Shown in pieces: positions 1 through 8,239 of a stretch of 64,000 nucleotides of DNA (position 1 is the first letter of the stretch; every line of letters starts with the position of its first letter). A model generated the notes under the pieces. The model was not told the DNA's origin. It did not search any database and worked only from the letters and a program-made list of their open reading frames with translations. A program made the translations under genes and the position numbers. The stretch covers positions 558,001 through 622,000 of the forward strand of contig JAUYVH010000001.1 in the NCBI GenBank assembly GCA_030715135.1, written 5' to 3'. The stretch comes from Keguizhuia sedimenti. GTDB lineage: Bacteria; Pseudomonadota; Gammaproteobacteria; Burkholderiales; Burkholderiaceae_D.

Positions 1-354
1 TTTCGCCAGCGGCCACGCGGCAGGCCAGGGAGCGCTCGCTTGGCTAAATGCATCTGAAAATAATCAATCATCGACCTGCCGGGCTTAGCCGACAGCGTCG
101 CATCGCACCGCTGCGGCAGGCACAGAGAGCGCATTAAAACAAGGTAGGGCTGTTCTAATGCAAGCACATTTAAAGCAGCTCTGAATACACGAGTCGCACG
201 AACGGCACGGAGAAATACGCTAACCGGATCGGCAACTCCTCACACTTTTTAACGCTGCTCCTGGAGCTCGCTGAAAACGCGGGGCGTGAGCCGATGCCTG
301 CCTGGAAAAGCGGACGGCCATCACCCTGGCTTGCAAAGCAGTTTTCAGGACTGT
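1..354. other. left-edge stretch with no supported gene
   Basis: I see no convincing coding sequence, RNA gene or repeat here. Short open frames on the plus strand overlap the minus-strand gene that begins at 355 and lack ribosome binding sites. The stretch may hold the 3' flank of a gene outside the window. Confidence 0.4.
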
Positions 355-665
355 TTAAGGCGCAAAATCAATTCCCGCCAGTACCCTGCGCAGTCGTGCC
401 TCGTAGCGCTCGGCATGCTGCGGCAATTCCAGGTGCCTTGCGGCGAAATAGAGTTCCTTCCAAAACGTCGCCTCATCCTGGCATCCGGCATGCTGCATTC
501 CGATACGTTCCAGCAGTTCCAGCGCATGCCTGAACTGCCCATGGCGCAGGCAATCGCCATATTCTTCTTCCCATACACGCGGCGATTGCAGGTCTGCGGC
601 AAATAATAGCGGGCTGCGGCGAGAAACCTCAGCGATTGCCTCTCTTCGTTGGGCCAGCGGCGCAT
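355..665 (-). pseudogene. frameshifted small hypothetical protein downstream of folE
   Basis: Two overlapping minus-strand frames together read as one plausible protein of about 103 residues. The N-terminal part starts at the ATG at 665 (MRRWPNEERQSLRFLAAAR). It joins a C-terminal part in another frame containing SPRVWEEEYGDCLRHGQ and ending at the TAA at 355-357. The C-terminal frame has no ATG, GTG or TTG upstream that would let it start alone. Adding one base in the T-rich spot near 604-607 would join the frames as ...RYYLAADLQSP.... Its start lies about 30 bp after the folE stop on the same strand, so it could be cotranscribed. I do not recognise the family. A sequencing error is as likely as a true pseudogene. 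Confidence 0.45.
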
Positions 666-696
666 GGATGCGTAATGAATATGAATACAGTTGAAA

Positions 697-1263
697 TCAG
701 GATTCACGCGCGAGCGCAAGAAACTCGGTACGCATCGCGAGATTCGGTTGCAGCTCACCCAGCATGGCCGAGGTAAGGGTTTCTTCGCCCGGAGCGCGGA
801 TGCCTCGGCTTTCCATGCACAGGTGACGGCAGCGCACCACCACGCCCACCGCTTTCGGGCGCAAATTGACCATCAACGCCTCCGCAATCTGGCTGGTCAT
901 GCGCTCCTGCACCTGCAATCGCTTGGAAAAGCAATCGACCAGGCGCGTCAGCTTCGACAAACCGACAATTCTCCCATGCGGAACATAGCCGATGGTAGCA
1001 GTACCGAAAAACGGAGTGAGATGATGTTCGCAATGGCTATAGACGGGAATGCCCTTAACGACGATCAGCTCGTTATATTCTTCCGCACCGTCCTCAAATG
1101 CTTTCAATACCTCGGCCGGATCCTGAGCATAACCCGATGTCCAATGCTCCCACGCACGCATCATGCGCGCAGGCGTGTCGCGCAAACCCGGGCGGTCCGG
1201 GTTTTCGCCCAGGCTTAACAGAAACCGCCGCCAGTCCTGTTCCGTAAAATACGTCTCATCCAT
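697..1263 (-). CDS. folE: GTP cyclohydrolase I
   Basis: Converts GTP to 7,8-dihydroneopterin triphosphate, the first step of tetrahydrofolate (and some queuosine) synthesis, in the cytosol. The 188-residue length fits the compact bacterial type. The zinc/catalytic signature is present: C78, H80 and H81 in SHCEHH, and C149 in RCRHLCM. The substrate-binding stretch around GLSKLTRLVD also matches the family. The start is the ATG at 1263. The gene is followed on the same strand by a frameshifted small gene. No folate operon partner is adjacent, so it is probably a stand-alone or second folE copy. Confidence 0.95.
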   Translation of the reverse strand: MDETYFTEQDWRRFLLSLGENPDRPGLRDTPARMMRAWEHWTSGYAQDPAEVLKAFEDGAEEYNELIVVKGIPVYSHCEHHLTPFFGTATIGYVPHGRIVGLSKLTRLVDCFSKRLQVQERMTSQIAEALMVNLRPKAVGVVVRCRHLCMESRGIRAPGEETLTSAMLGELQPNLAMRTEFLALARES

Positions 1264-1456
1264 ATTCCCATCCGTATCTGGATCCAGGAACCGTGGCGGC
1301 AGGATGGATCATCTGTCGCGGCACTATGCTGTAGATCCTAAGTGGCATTCGCATGCATACTATAGCAGCAGCGCAAGCGGCGCATCTGCTTGAGCGCAAA
1401 ATTTATAGGCTCAACGTCAAAGTGCCGAATCAGCGTTGCGCTCTTAAAAATAAAAC

Positions 1457-1476
1457 GGCTGCTCTTTCGAGCAGCC
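1457..1476 (-). terminator. Rho-independent terminator of the hemerythrin gene
   Basis: GGCTGCTC-TTTC-GAGCAGCC forms a perfect 8-bp stem with a 4-nt loop. On the minus strand it is followed by a T-rich run (complement of 1441-1455). It lies about 30 bp beyond the stop of the minus-strand hemerythrin-like gene. Confidence 0.85.
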
Positions 1477-1504
1477 GCCTACGTCCGGATTATTGCGATC
1501 CTCT

Positions 1505-2026
1505 TTACGTACGCGCTGAGGAAACCTTTGAATGGCCGCCTTTTCCTTTGCCCGATGCGGACATCGGCTGCATCGGGCGTGCTTCCTTCATGGTGCTCAT
1601 CTCTTCGCCCAGCGCTTCCAGGTCCAGTTTGGATTTTTTCACCTTCGGAAACATCTCTTTTTCTTCCTCTTCGACGTGATGTTCGATGTATTCGCCCAGG
1701 ACGGTCACTTTTGCATCGTACATCGGGTCGGAAGGATCCAGAGCCTGAATCTGCTCGATTAAATCCTTGGCGCTGGCATGCTCGACCTCGGCTTCATTGA
1801 CCATGTCTTCTTCGACTATCTCACGCGCAGCAGGATAGAAGATCTCTTCCTCGATCTGCGTATGCAAGATCAACTCGTTGCAGATTTCTTCCACCAGGGC
1901 CTGCTTCTCTTCAGGCTCGCCTTTTTCCTTCAGCTTGTCGAAATCCTTGAACAGTTTCTTTACTTTCTTATGGTCATCGACCAACAGATCGATAGCCAGG
2001 TTATCTTGGCTTTTTTTGGCAGTCAT
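1505..2026 (-). CDS. hemerythrin HHE domain protein
   Basis: Helical-bundle protein with a di-iron-binding pattern: H19 in DDH, H55 and E59 in HTQIEE, H83 in EHASAKDL, H117 in EHHVEEEE. Family members bind O2 or NO, or act in iron and oxidative-stress handling; the role here is inferred only from the family. The lysine/glycine/serine-rich C-terminus (about 145-173) looks disordered. The frame opens GTG-ATG-ATG (2032, 2029, 2026). The SD GGAGA sits too close to the first codon, so I chose the ATG at 2026. A second HHE protein with a membrane tail lies at 25679-26260. Confidence 0.9.
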   Translation of the reverse strand: MTAKKSQDNLAIDLLVDDHKKVKKLFKDFDKLKEKGEPEEKQALVEEICNELILHTQIEEEIFYPAAREIVEEDMVNEAEVEHASAKDLIEQIQALDPSDPMYDAKVTVLGEYIEHHVEEEEKEMFPKVKKSKLDLEALGEEMSTMKEARPMQPMSASGKGKGGHSKVSSART

Positions 2027-2114
2027 CATCACTCTCCGTTAGAAATAGTTCCGATACAAAGAATGCTTGCCGAACAACGGCAAGCATTGCTCTTACGTTC
2101 TCCAAATCTCTTGA

Positions 2115-2384
2115 TCAGCGAACGCGGCCGCGACGGAAAAGATTGACAATCATGAGCAGCAGGATCGCTCCGAGGAACGAAACAAACAAGGAAGCAATAC
2201 TGAAGTCATTCTGGTTGATCGTTCCTGTTCCAAATAGCGGTGCCAGTAGCCAGCCGCCCAGCAGCGCACCGATGATACCCACGATTACGTTCAACAGCAT
2301 TCCCTGCTGAGCGTCCGTTCGCATGACCAGGCTCGCCAGCCAACCGATAACGCCACCGATAACGATCCACAATATAAAGTTCAT
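2115..2384 (-). CDS. GlsB/YeaQ/YmgE family small membrane protein
   Basis: An 89-residue protein with three hydrophobic segments (about 3-20, 28-50 and 61-82). It has the glycine-rich GGVIGWLAS and GIIGALLGGW motifs of the 'transglycosylase-associated protein' family. Homologues are stress-induced inner-membrane proteins without established activity. SD GGAGAG lies just upstream of the ATG. It lies upstream of the hemerythrin gene on the same strand, with 88 bp between the genes, so the two may be transcribed together. Confidence 0.88.
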   Translation of the reverse strand: MNFILWIVIGGVIGWLASLVMRTDAQQGMLLNVIVGIIGALLGGWLLAPLFGTGTINQNDFSIASLFVSFLGAILLLMIVNLFRRGRVR

Positions 2385-2639
2385 TGTTCTCTCCTTTTGA
2401 TATTGAACGGAACGGCATAAGTGCTATGCCCATGCCCTGCAGGTTACCAGCGTGTTTTTCTCGGCGGTATAGGACGTGCGCTCAAGGCGGTGTAGGAAAA
2501 CAGGAACCGGAATTCCTGCCCAGAAATTCTTATTCGCAGTCTTTGTTGCTTGAGTTGTGAGCGTCAAAATGACTTTATCTGCAGGAAACTTTGTCTTTAT
2601 TGCAGTGTCACTCTTTCAGTGGCAACATACTGATACATC

Positions 2640-3416
2640 ATGTTGGAACGACGACAAAAATGGCCTGACCGAATCTGGATCGTGCGGCATGGACAAAGCG
2701 CAGGCAATGTCGCGCGCGACATGGCCGAAGCAGCGCGCCTGCATTTGATTGACATCGCTACGCGCGACGTCGATGTACCGCTTTCACCTCTCGGAGAGCG
2801 GCAGGCCATCGCTCTCGGACAATGGTTCGGACAAATGCCCCCTTCCGAGCAACCGAGCATCGTATTGTTTTCACCCTATATTAGGGCACGCGAAACCGCT
2901 CAACTCATCCTTGAAAGCGCAGGCATAGCGCGTGAGGATGTGACCTATGTCGCCGATGAACGTTTGCGCGAAAAGGAATTCGGCATTCTGGATCGCTTGA
3001 CGACCCATGGAATCAGGCAAAAATACCCTGAATTGAGCGAGCAGCGTGCACATGTCGGGAAATTTTATTTCCGACCGCCCGGCGGCGAAAGCTGGTGCGA
3101 TGTGATCCTGCGCCTGCGCAGCGCCATCGACACCATCGTGCGCGAATATGCAGGCGAGCGGGTATTGATCGTCGGGCACCAGGTCATCGTGAATTGCTTC
3201 CGTTATCTGCTGGAGCGCATGGATGAACAGCAGATCCTCGATGTGGATCGTGCTGCCGATGTTCCCAACTGTTCGGTAACGTCTTATGAATTTGATCCGA
3301 CACGCGGAAAAAACGGCAAGCTCGTGCCGCGCCTGTCGAATTTCGTTGTGCCACTGGAAGAAACGGGTACGCCGATTACGATGGAGCCGGATATGCCCGC
3401 GGCGCCAAAATCCTGA
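2640..3416 (+). CDS. histidine phosphatase family protein
   Basis: Phosphoglycerate-mutase-like phosphatase of 258 residues. The phospho-accepting RHG motif is R16-H17-G18, arginine-rich SPYIRARETA follows, and the second catalytic histidine is in LIVGHQ. The substrate cannot be read from sequence. The start ATG at 2640 has no obvious SD. It lies 13 bp upstream of the NAD(P)H-hydrate dehydratase gene, so the two are probably an operon; a metabolite-repair role is possible but inferred. Confidence 0.88.
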   Translation: MLERRQKWPDRIWIVRHGQSAGNVARDMAEAARLHLIDIATRDVDVPLSPLGERQAIALGQWFGQMPPSEQPSIVLFSPYIRARETAQLILESAGIAREDVTYVADERLREKEFGILDRLTTHGIRQKYPELSEQRAHVGKFYFRPPGGESWCDVILRLRSAIDTIVREYAGERVLIVGHQVIVNCFRYLLERMDEQQILDVDRAADVPNCSVTSYEFDPTRGKNGKLVPRLSNFVVPLEETGTPITMEPDMPAAPKS

Positions 3417-3429
3417 CTCCGGATCAAAT

Positions 3430-4377
3430 ATGCAGCGCGAGCTTTCCAGAATTCAATTCAAGACCATTGATGACCAAAGCCTGCGGGCATGGCCGCTGCC
3501 CATGCCTCCCACGGATGGCGATAAGGAACAGCGTGGACGTGCAATTGTAATTGGCGGATCGCGTGAAGTGCCGGGCGCCGTCCTGCTTGCTGCCAATGCC
3601 GTTCTGCACGCGGGGGCCGGAAAGGTAACGCTTGCAGTGGGAGCGAGCATTGCGCCGCAACTTGCGCTGGCGATACCGGAGTCGCGCGTGATCGCACTTC
3701 CCGAAACCGAGGCCGGCGCCATTGCGCCGGAATCAGCGCAGATTCTGGAAAGCGTGCTCTCTCGCGCCGATTCGATTTTAATCGGACCGGGAATGCAGCA
3801 TGAAGAATCAGTGTGCGCATTCGTCGAGAAAGCGCTTCCCATGGCGGGCGGCGCCAAGATTATCCTGGATGCCTCTGCGATGGCGCTGGTTCGGTCACAG
3901 CCGCAATATGCGCAGCGGTTGGAAGAGACGGCCCTTGCTGATGGCTTTTTGCGGCGCTATGCAGCACAGGTTCTGCTGACTCCGCACGCTGGCGAAATGG
4001 CGCATCTGACCGGCCTGGACAAGGAGGAAATCGCATCGGATTCCGCCACCATTGCAATGACGGCAGCACAGCGGTGGAATGCCACCATCGCCTTGAAGGG
4101 GGGGCGCACTTTCATCGCCGCACCGGGTGGGCAGCTATGGCTGCATGAAGGGGGCAATGTCGGCCTGGCTGTCTCGGGATCAGGCGATACGCTGGCAGGC
4201 ATTATTGCCGGCCTTGCTGCGCGTGGCGCGCCCCTTGAGCAGGCGTGCGTCTGGGGTGTTGCCTTGCATGCGCGTGCCGGCGAATATCTGGCAAGCCATT
4301 CGGGTCCGATGGGATACCTGATACGCGATCTCTCCGCGAAAATCCCCATGCTGATGCACCAGCTTTCAACCCCCTGA
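3430..4377 (+). CDS. nnrD: ADP-dependent NAD(P)H-hydrate dehydratase
   Basis: Repairs hydrated NADH/NADPH by ATP/ADP-dependent dehydration. The 315-residue carbohydrate-kinase-like fold is visible from GRAIVIGGS near the N-terminus through ILIGPGM, LTPHAGEMAHL and the signature SGSGDTLAGIIAG. The usual N-terminal NnrE epimerase domain is absent, so this is the stand-alone dehydratase. A longer open frame reaches back to 3286 inside the phosphatase gene, but the ATG at 3430 fits the family and leaves a 13-bp gap. Together with pncC and nadE near 13-15 kb, it adds to NAD upkeep. Confidence 0.9.
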   Translation: MQRELSRIQFKTIDDQSLRAWPLPMPPTDGDKEQRGRAIVIGGSREVPGAVLLAANAVLHAGAGKVTLAVGASIAPQLALAIPESRVIALPETEAGAIAPESAQILESVLSRADSILIGPGMQHEESVCAFVEKALPMAGGAKIILDASAMALVRSQPQYAQRLEETALADGFLRRYAAQVLLTPHAGEMAHLTGLDKEEIASDSATIAMTAAQRWNATIALKGGRTFIAAPGGQLWLHEGGNVGLAVSGSGDTLAGIIAGLAARGAPLEQACVWGVALHARAGEYLASHSGPMGYLIRDLSAKIPMLMHQLSTP

Positions 4378-4546
4378 ACGACTGCGGGCAATCCTCGCCC
4401 GTGCGTGACGCACACAATGCAGCGAATAACAGACGGCGCTATTAACGCTACTTTATTCGTGAGGGAACAGCACTTAGCCGCGGACCCGGTGGAGCCGAGC
4501 TTTTCCGATACTCGGCATGATGCATGCACGCACTGCAGACGGCCGC

Positions 4547-5443
4547 TTACTTCCGATGGATTGCAAGAAGAATGGCGTCGATGGCCGGATGCTTGATCTT
4601 GCGCTCATTGGATATCGCATAGAACTGCTCGCGTACCTTCGACATTTCACCTACAGGCACGGCGCCGAACTGCTCCTCCACATCCTTGCTCAATGCCGAA
4701 GGCGCGGGAAACAAACCCAGCCCATTGCGTCCAAAGGTATTGAGCAGCGCATTGTCATCGAATTCACCGACCACATTCGGATGGATGCCATTTACTTCGA
4801 ACCAATGATCGATACGGCCACGAATTGCATTGTTTCGCGTCGGCAGAAGAATCGGCGCGCCGTTCAGGCTTTGCGGAAAATCTGTCCGGTATTTTTTCGC
4901 AAGCGAAGGAACACCGAACAAAGTGAGCTCGCTTTCTCCCAGAAGATGACTGAACACGCGCAAGGTCGCCCCCGGCGGCACGGAACGATCGGTCAGCACG
5001 ACATCGAGCTTATGCACCGACAAGTCGCCCAGGAGCGACTCGAACTTGTCCTCGTAACAGACAAGTTTCACGCGTTCGGGCAAGCCCAGCGCCGCTTCCA
5101 GCAAACGCGCCGAGATGAGCTTCGGCAGGGAATCGGAAATCCCGACCGTCAGCCGCATCGTACGCTCCACGTCCGAATTGGCCAGGGCATCCAGCATTTG
5201 TTCTCCAAGCAAGAAGATCTGGTCTGCATATCCGAGCGCGACCCGGCCGGCTTCCGTCAGGACCAGCCGGCGCCCTTGCGGTGCAAACAGCGATTTTCCC
5301 AGCGATTGTTCCAGCAGGCTTAACTGTGCGCTGATGGTTTGCACTGCCACATCCAGGCGCTCGGCCGCGCGAGTCACGCTACCTTCTTTGGCAACCATCC
5401 AGAAGTAATACAAATGCCGAAAATTGAGGTTTGTCGTTTTCAT
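4547..5443 (-). CDS. nhaR: LysR-type regulator, NhaR family
   Basis: A 298-residue LysR-type regulator. The N-terminal winged HTH (about 6-65) carries the NhaR-like opening NFRHLYYFWMVAKEGSVTRAAE and is followed by a substrate-binding domain. In E. coli NhaR responds to Na+ and pH and activates an antiporter gene; the ligand here is unknown. It is divergent from a TerC family gene across 319 bp. An inverted repeat TTCGT-N5-ACGAA (5446-5460) sits immediately before its start codon, so autoregulation is likely. No clear SD is visible. Confidence 0.85.
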   Translation of the reverse strand: MKTTNLNFRHLYYFWMVAKEGSVTRAAERLDVAVQTISAQLSLLEQSLGKSLFAPQGRRLVLTEAGRVALGYADQIFLLGEQMLDALANSDVERTMRLTVGISDSLPKLISARLLEAALGLPERVKLVCYEDKFESLLGDLSVHKLDVVLTDRSVPPGATLRVFSHLLGESELTLFGVPSLAKKYRTDFPQSLNGAPILLPTRNNAIRGRIDHWFEVNGIHPNVVGEFDDNALLNTFGRNGLGLFPAPSALSKDVEEQFGAVPVGEMSKVREQFYAISNERKIKHPAIDAILLAIHRK

Positions 5444-5565
5444 TGTTCGTAATTAACGAAGTAATACTTCCATTATCTTCGCTTTTTATTAAATATTATA
5501 TTTTCTATTATTCTGCTTATTCGAAGTTAGATGGCTTTATTTTAAACATTTAATGAAGTAATACT
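5402..5565. promoter_or_regulatory. repeated GAAGTAATAC elements in the nhaR-terC intergenic region
   Basis: GAAGTAATAC occurs three times in the same orientation: 5402-5411 (inside the nhaR 5' end), 5458-5467 and 5555-5564. The last two share an eleventh base. The second overlaps the inverted repeat TTCGT-N5-ACGAA at 5446-5460. Such repeats between a LysR-type gene and its divergent neighbour are typical of operators. NhaR binding is inferred. Confidence 0.5.
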
Positions 5566-5762
5566 ATACATCCAATCCGATGATTCCTATACCACCATAG
5601 AAACTTGCCCTCCTCAACCTGCTTCGCAAACTTCGCATAAAGCTGCCAGTTACACCCTTGCTCTGAGTCACTATCAGGAGAAGAGTTTCTCCGTTTGCAA
5701 AGCCGGCTCTTTTATCCTAAAAAATAACTGTCAACCATTTAATTTATTAATAAGGAATATCT

Positions 5763-6524
5763 ATGCTTGAGTTACTGAGCGATCCAGCAATCTGGATTGC
5801 ATTTTTCACCCTGACCGCGATGGAGCTGGTACTGGGAATCGACAATGTTATTTTCATCTCGATACTAGTCGACAAACTTCCACCGGAAAAACGCAACCTC
5901 GCGCGCAAGATCGGCTTGTTCGGCGCAATGTTCATGCGCATCGGCTTGCTCCTTGTATTGGCCTGGATCGTAGGACTGACGCAACCGCTTTTTGAAATCA
6001 TGGGCAAGGGATTTTCAGGCCGCGACCTGGTCCTGCTTGGCGGCGGACTGTTTCTGATCTGGAAGAGCACCTCTGAAATCCATGAAGCGCTGGAAGGACC
6101 GAAGGAACATCATCCCTCGGCGGGCAGCGTTGCGAAGGCTGCCTTTACTTCCATCATCCTGCAAATCATGGTGATCGACCTGGTGTTCTCGCTGGATTCG
6201 ATCATTACTGCGGTTGGCATGGTCGATGAGATCGAAGTCATGATCGCTGCCGTCATTACATCGGTTGGTTTGATGATGCTGTTTGCGGCTCCGATCGGCA
6301 ATTTCGTCTCGCGTCATCCTACGGTAAAAGTGCTGGCCTTGTCGTTCCTGGCAACGATCGGACTCATGCTGGTGGCGGAAGGTTTTGGTCACCACATACC
6401 AAAAGGCTATATCTACGCTGCCATGGCTTTCTCGCTGATCGTGGAAATGCTGAATTTGCGCATGCGGAAAAATACCGAGGCTCCTGTGCAATTGCACCGC
6501 CAGATTCTCGAACCGGAGCATTAA
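5763..6524 (+). CDS. TerC family integral membrane protein
   Basis: A 253-residue inner-membrane protein with about seven hydrophobic segments. It has the TerC hallmark acidic motifs ELVLGIDNVIF near the N-terminus and DLVFSLDSIITA in the middle. Family members (Alx, MntX-like) are linked to Mn2+ export or metal loading of exported enzymes, and to tellurite or pH stress; the role here is inferred. SD AAGGAA precedes the ATG. It is divergent from nhaR, unusual for TerC and suggesting ion- or pH-dependent control. A strong terminator follows. Confidence 0.9.
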   Translation: MLELLSDPAIWIAFFTLTAMELVLGIDNVIFISILVDKLPPEKRNLARKIGLFGAMFMRIGLLLVLAWIVGLTQPLFEIMGKGFSGRDLVLLGGGLFLIWKSTSEIHEALEGPKEHHPSAGSVAKAAFTSIILQIMVIDLVFSLDSIITAVGMVDEIEVMIAAVITSVGLMMLFAAPIGNFVSRHPTVKVLALSFLATIGLMLVAEGFGHHIPKGYIYAAMAFSLIVEMLNLRMRKNTEAPVQLHRQILEPEH

Positions 6525-6558
6525 TTCACGCATCATCGTCATATTAAGGATGGAACAG

Positions 6559-6584
6559 GGCTGCGGAATCCGCAGCCTTTTTTT
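6559..6584 (+). terminator. Rho-independent terminator after terC
   Basis: GGCTGCGG-AAT-CCGCAGCC is an 8-bp stem with a 3-nt loop followed by seven T, 35 bp after the terC stop. Confidence 0.9.
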
Positions 6585-6689
6585 CATTCAAAAATGTCGA
6601 CTCCCGGAAAGCATCCAAACCTCGGCAACCTTTGCTAGGCCGCAGGGTCAAATCGAAATCTTTTGTAGTTGTTTTATCAAGGAGAAAGT

Positions 6690-6932
6690 ATGAGGCTAGA
6701 TATTTACAGGCGAGCTGAAACCGACGGAAAATACTCTTACCTGGCTGTCCCCGAAGGGAAAATGATTCCGCAGGAAGCCATCAATAGCGAATGGGAAACC
6801 GCCGACCGCAGTATCGAGTTCGATGAAAATTCTCCCGAACTGCCTGAATTCGCCATCGATAATCCATTACAGCAAATTCATACCAAAGGCTATGCCATCA
6901 CCAGCGTGAAGCATCTCAGCCAAACCGGATAA
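6690..6932 (+). CDS. small DUF6139-like protein
   Basis: An 80-residue soluble protein opening MRLDIYRRAETDGKYSYLAV. It resembles the DUF6139 family of Burkholderiales, which I recall as small and uncharacterised, so the match is moderate. The frame can be extended to a TTG at 6669, but AAGGAG sits 7 bp before the ATG at 6690 and decides the start. It stands alone between two terminators. No signal peptide or membrane segment is visible. Confidence 0.72.
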   Translation: MRLDIYRRAETDGKYSYLAVPEGKMIPQEAINSEWETADRSIEFDENSPELPEFAIDNPLQQIHTKGYAITSVKHLSQTG

Positions 6933-6981
6933 GGGAAAGAAAACAAGGGAAGATGGCAGCAGTGCCATGACATTCCATAGG

Positions 6982-7005
6982 AACGCCGGCTTGCATGCTG
7001 GCGTT
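6982..7005 (+). terminator. terminator hairpin after the DUF6139-like gene
   Basis: AACGCCGGC-TTGCAT-GCTGGCGTT forms a 9-bp stem with one wobble, followed by TTATGTTTCGTTTTT. It may serve both this gene and the convergent permease gene. Confidence 0.7.
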
Positions 7006-7037
7006 TTATGTTTCGTTTTTATGTTTTCCCCGTGTGC

Positions 7038-8051
7038 CTAAACCAGGCCCCGATCCGCCAGCTCCTGCTTCACATATGCATAAAATACCGGCGCGGCGAC
7101 CACGCCGGGAATGCCGAACAGGGTTTCCATCGTCAGCATGGCTGCCAGTAATTCCCAGACGCGCGCATTGATATGCGCACCGATGATCTTGGCGTTCAAA
7201 AAATATTCCAGCTTGTGAATCGCTATGAGGAAAGCAAGTGCCATCAGCGCCACCTGTAGCGAATGTGACAGGGCAATCACGACGATGACGGTGTTCGAGA
7301 TAATGTTTCCCAGCACGGGAAGCATGCCGGCAATGAAAGTAATCAGCACCATGGTTTTTGAAAGCGGCAAGTGCACGCCGGCCATCGGCAAGGCCACCAG
7401 TAAAAATATGCCGGTGAATACCGCATTGATGGCCGCAATCCGCACCTGGGCGAAAACGATGCTTTGAAATGCGCGCGTCAGGCCGACCACGCGCTGATGC
7501 AATGCGGCGGCCAGCGGCAAATAGCGGTGTTTGGAAGTCGTGTCGTGCAGCGCGGCCATCGCACCGATGACCATGCCGATAATGAGGTGAGCAATCGTGC
7601 GGCCCGCTTCCTGGCCCAGCACTTTGGCATCTTCGGCATGCGCGCGCAGCCAGAGCGCCATTTTTTCACGCAGCGCTTCCGCGTTCGACGGCAGATATTC
7701 CTTCAACCACTCCGGTATCTGGTCGCGCGATGCTTCAATGATGTCGGCCATTTTCTTCAACAGCACCGGCATGCTGCCGGCCTCGCTCTGGAAAAAACTG
7801 AGCGCCGCCCAGATCGCCGCGGAAAAAAACAGCACGATAAGCGTACTGAGCAAGGCCACGGCAATCAGCTTGGCGCGCTGGTCGCTGAACTTTTTTCCCA
7901 GCCTCGGCGCGGCAATCTGTACCAGCGAATAGACCAGAAGCCCGGAAAAGAGCGCCGCCAGCAGGCCGCGATGCAAGACCAGGAACAGCGCACATGCGGC
8001 CAAGATATAGGACGCGATGACAGGGTAATCCGTTTTGTTTTGTGTCGACAT
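7038..8051 (-). CDS. AI-2E family (PerM-like) permease
   Basis: A 337-residue polytopic membrane protein with hydrophobic pairs near 10-60 and 65-90. It has a soluble middle part and a C-terminal block of four or more helices with conserved glycine/proline-rich stretches (FIAGMLPVLGNIIS, LFGIPGVVAAPVFYAYVK). Some relatives export autoinducer-2 and others act as Na+/H+ antiporters, so the substrate is open. SD is weak. No genes are cotranscribed. Confidence 0.85.
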   Translation of the reverse strand: MSTQNKTDYPVIASYILAACALFLVLHRGLLAALFSGLLVYSLVQIAAPRLGKKFSDQRAKLIAVALLSTLIVLFFSAAIWAALSFFQSEAGSMPVLLKKMADIIEASRDQIPEWLKEYLPSNAEALREKMALWLRAHAEDAKVLGQEAGRTIAHLIIGMVIGAMAALHDTTSKHRYLPLAAALHQRVVGLTRAFQSIVFAQVRIAAINAVFTGIFLLVALPMAGVHLPLSKTMVLITFIAGMLPVLGNIISNTVIVVIALSHSLQVALMALAFLIAIHKLEYFLNAKIIGAHINARVWELLAAMLTMETLFGIPGVVAAPVFYAYVKQELADRGLV

Positions 8052-8102
8052 CGTTTAATTCACCACTCCCACGTGCCGCCACTATAAGCGAAGCCAAAAA
8101 AA

Positions 8103-8127
8103 ATCGCCCGCATATTTTGCGGGCGAT
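8103..8127 (-). terminator. terminator of the Tim44-like gene
   Basis: ATCGCCCGCA-N5-TGCGGGCGAT is a perfect 10-bp stem. On the minus strand it is followed by eight T (complement of 8096-8103), downstream of the minus-strand gene ending at 8240. Confidence 0.88.
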
Positions 8128-8239
8128 CTCAGTTTTGCCAGATAACGCTGACAGTCAAATCGGAGGAGTTCGCCGGCGTCCAGCCTTGGCTTATCCTTCT
8201 TCTTCGTCCGCTTTCTCGCGAAGCGGACGGACGGACTGC

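Noticed and set aside
5444..5762. yybP-ykoY manganese riboswitch upstream of terC
   Set aside because: This element is common before TerC genes, but I do not find the conserved GGGGAGUAG-type core or matching partner motif. The repeats there fit LysR-type operators better.
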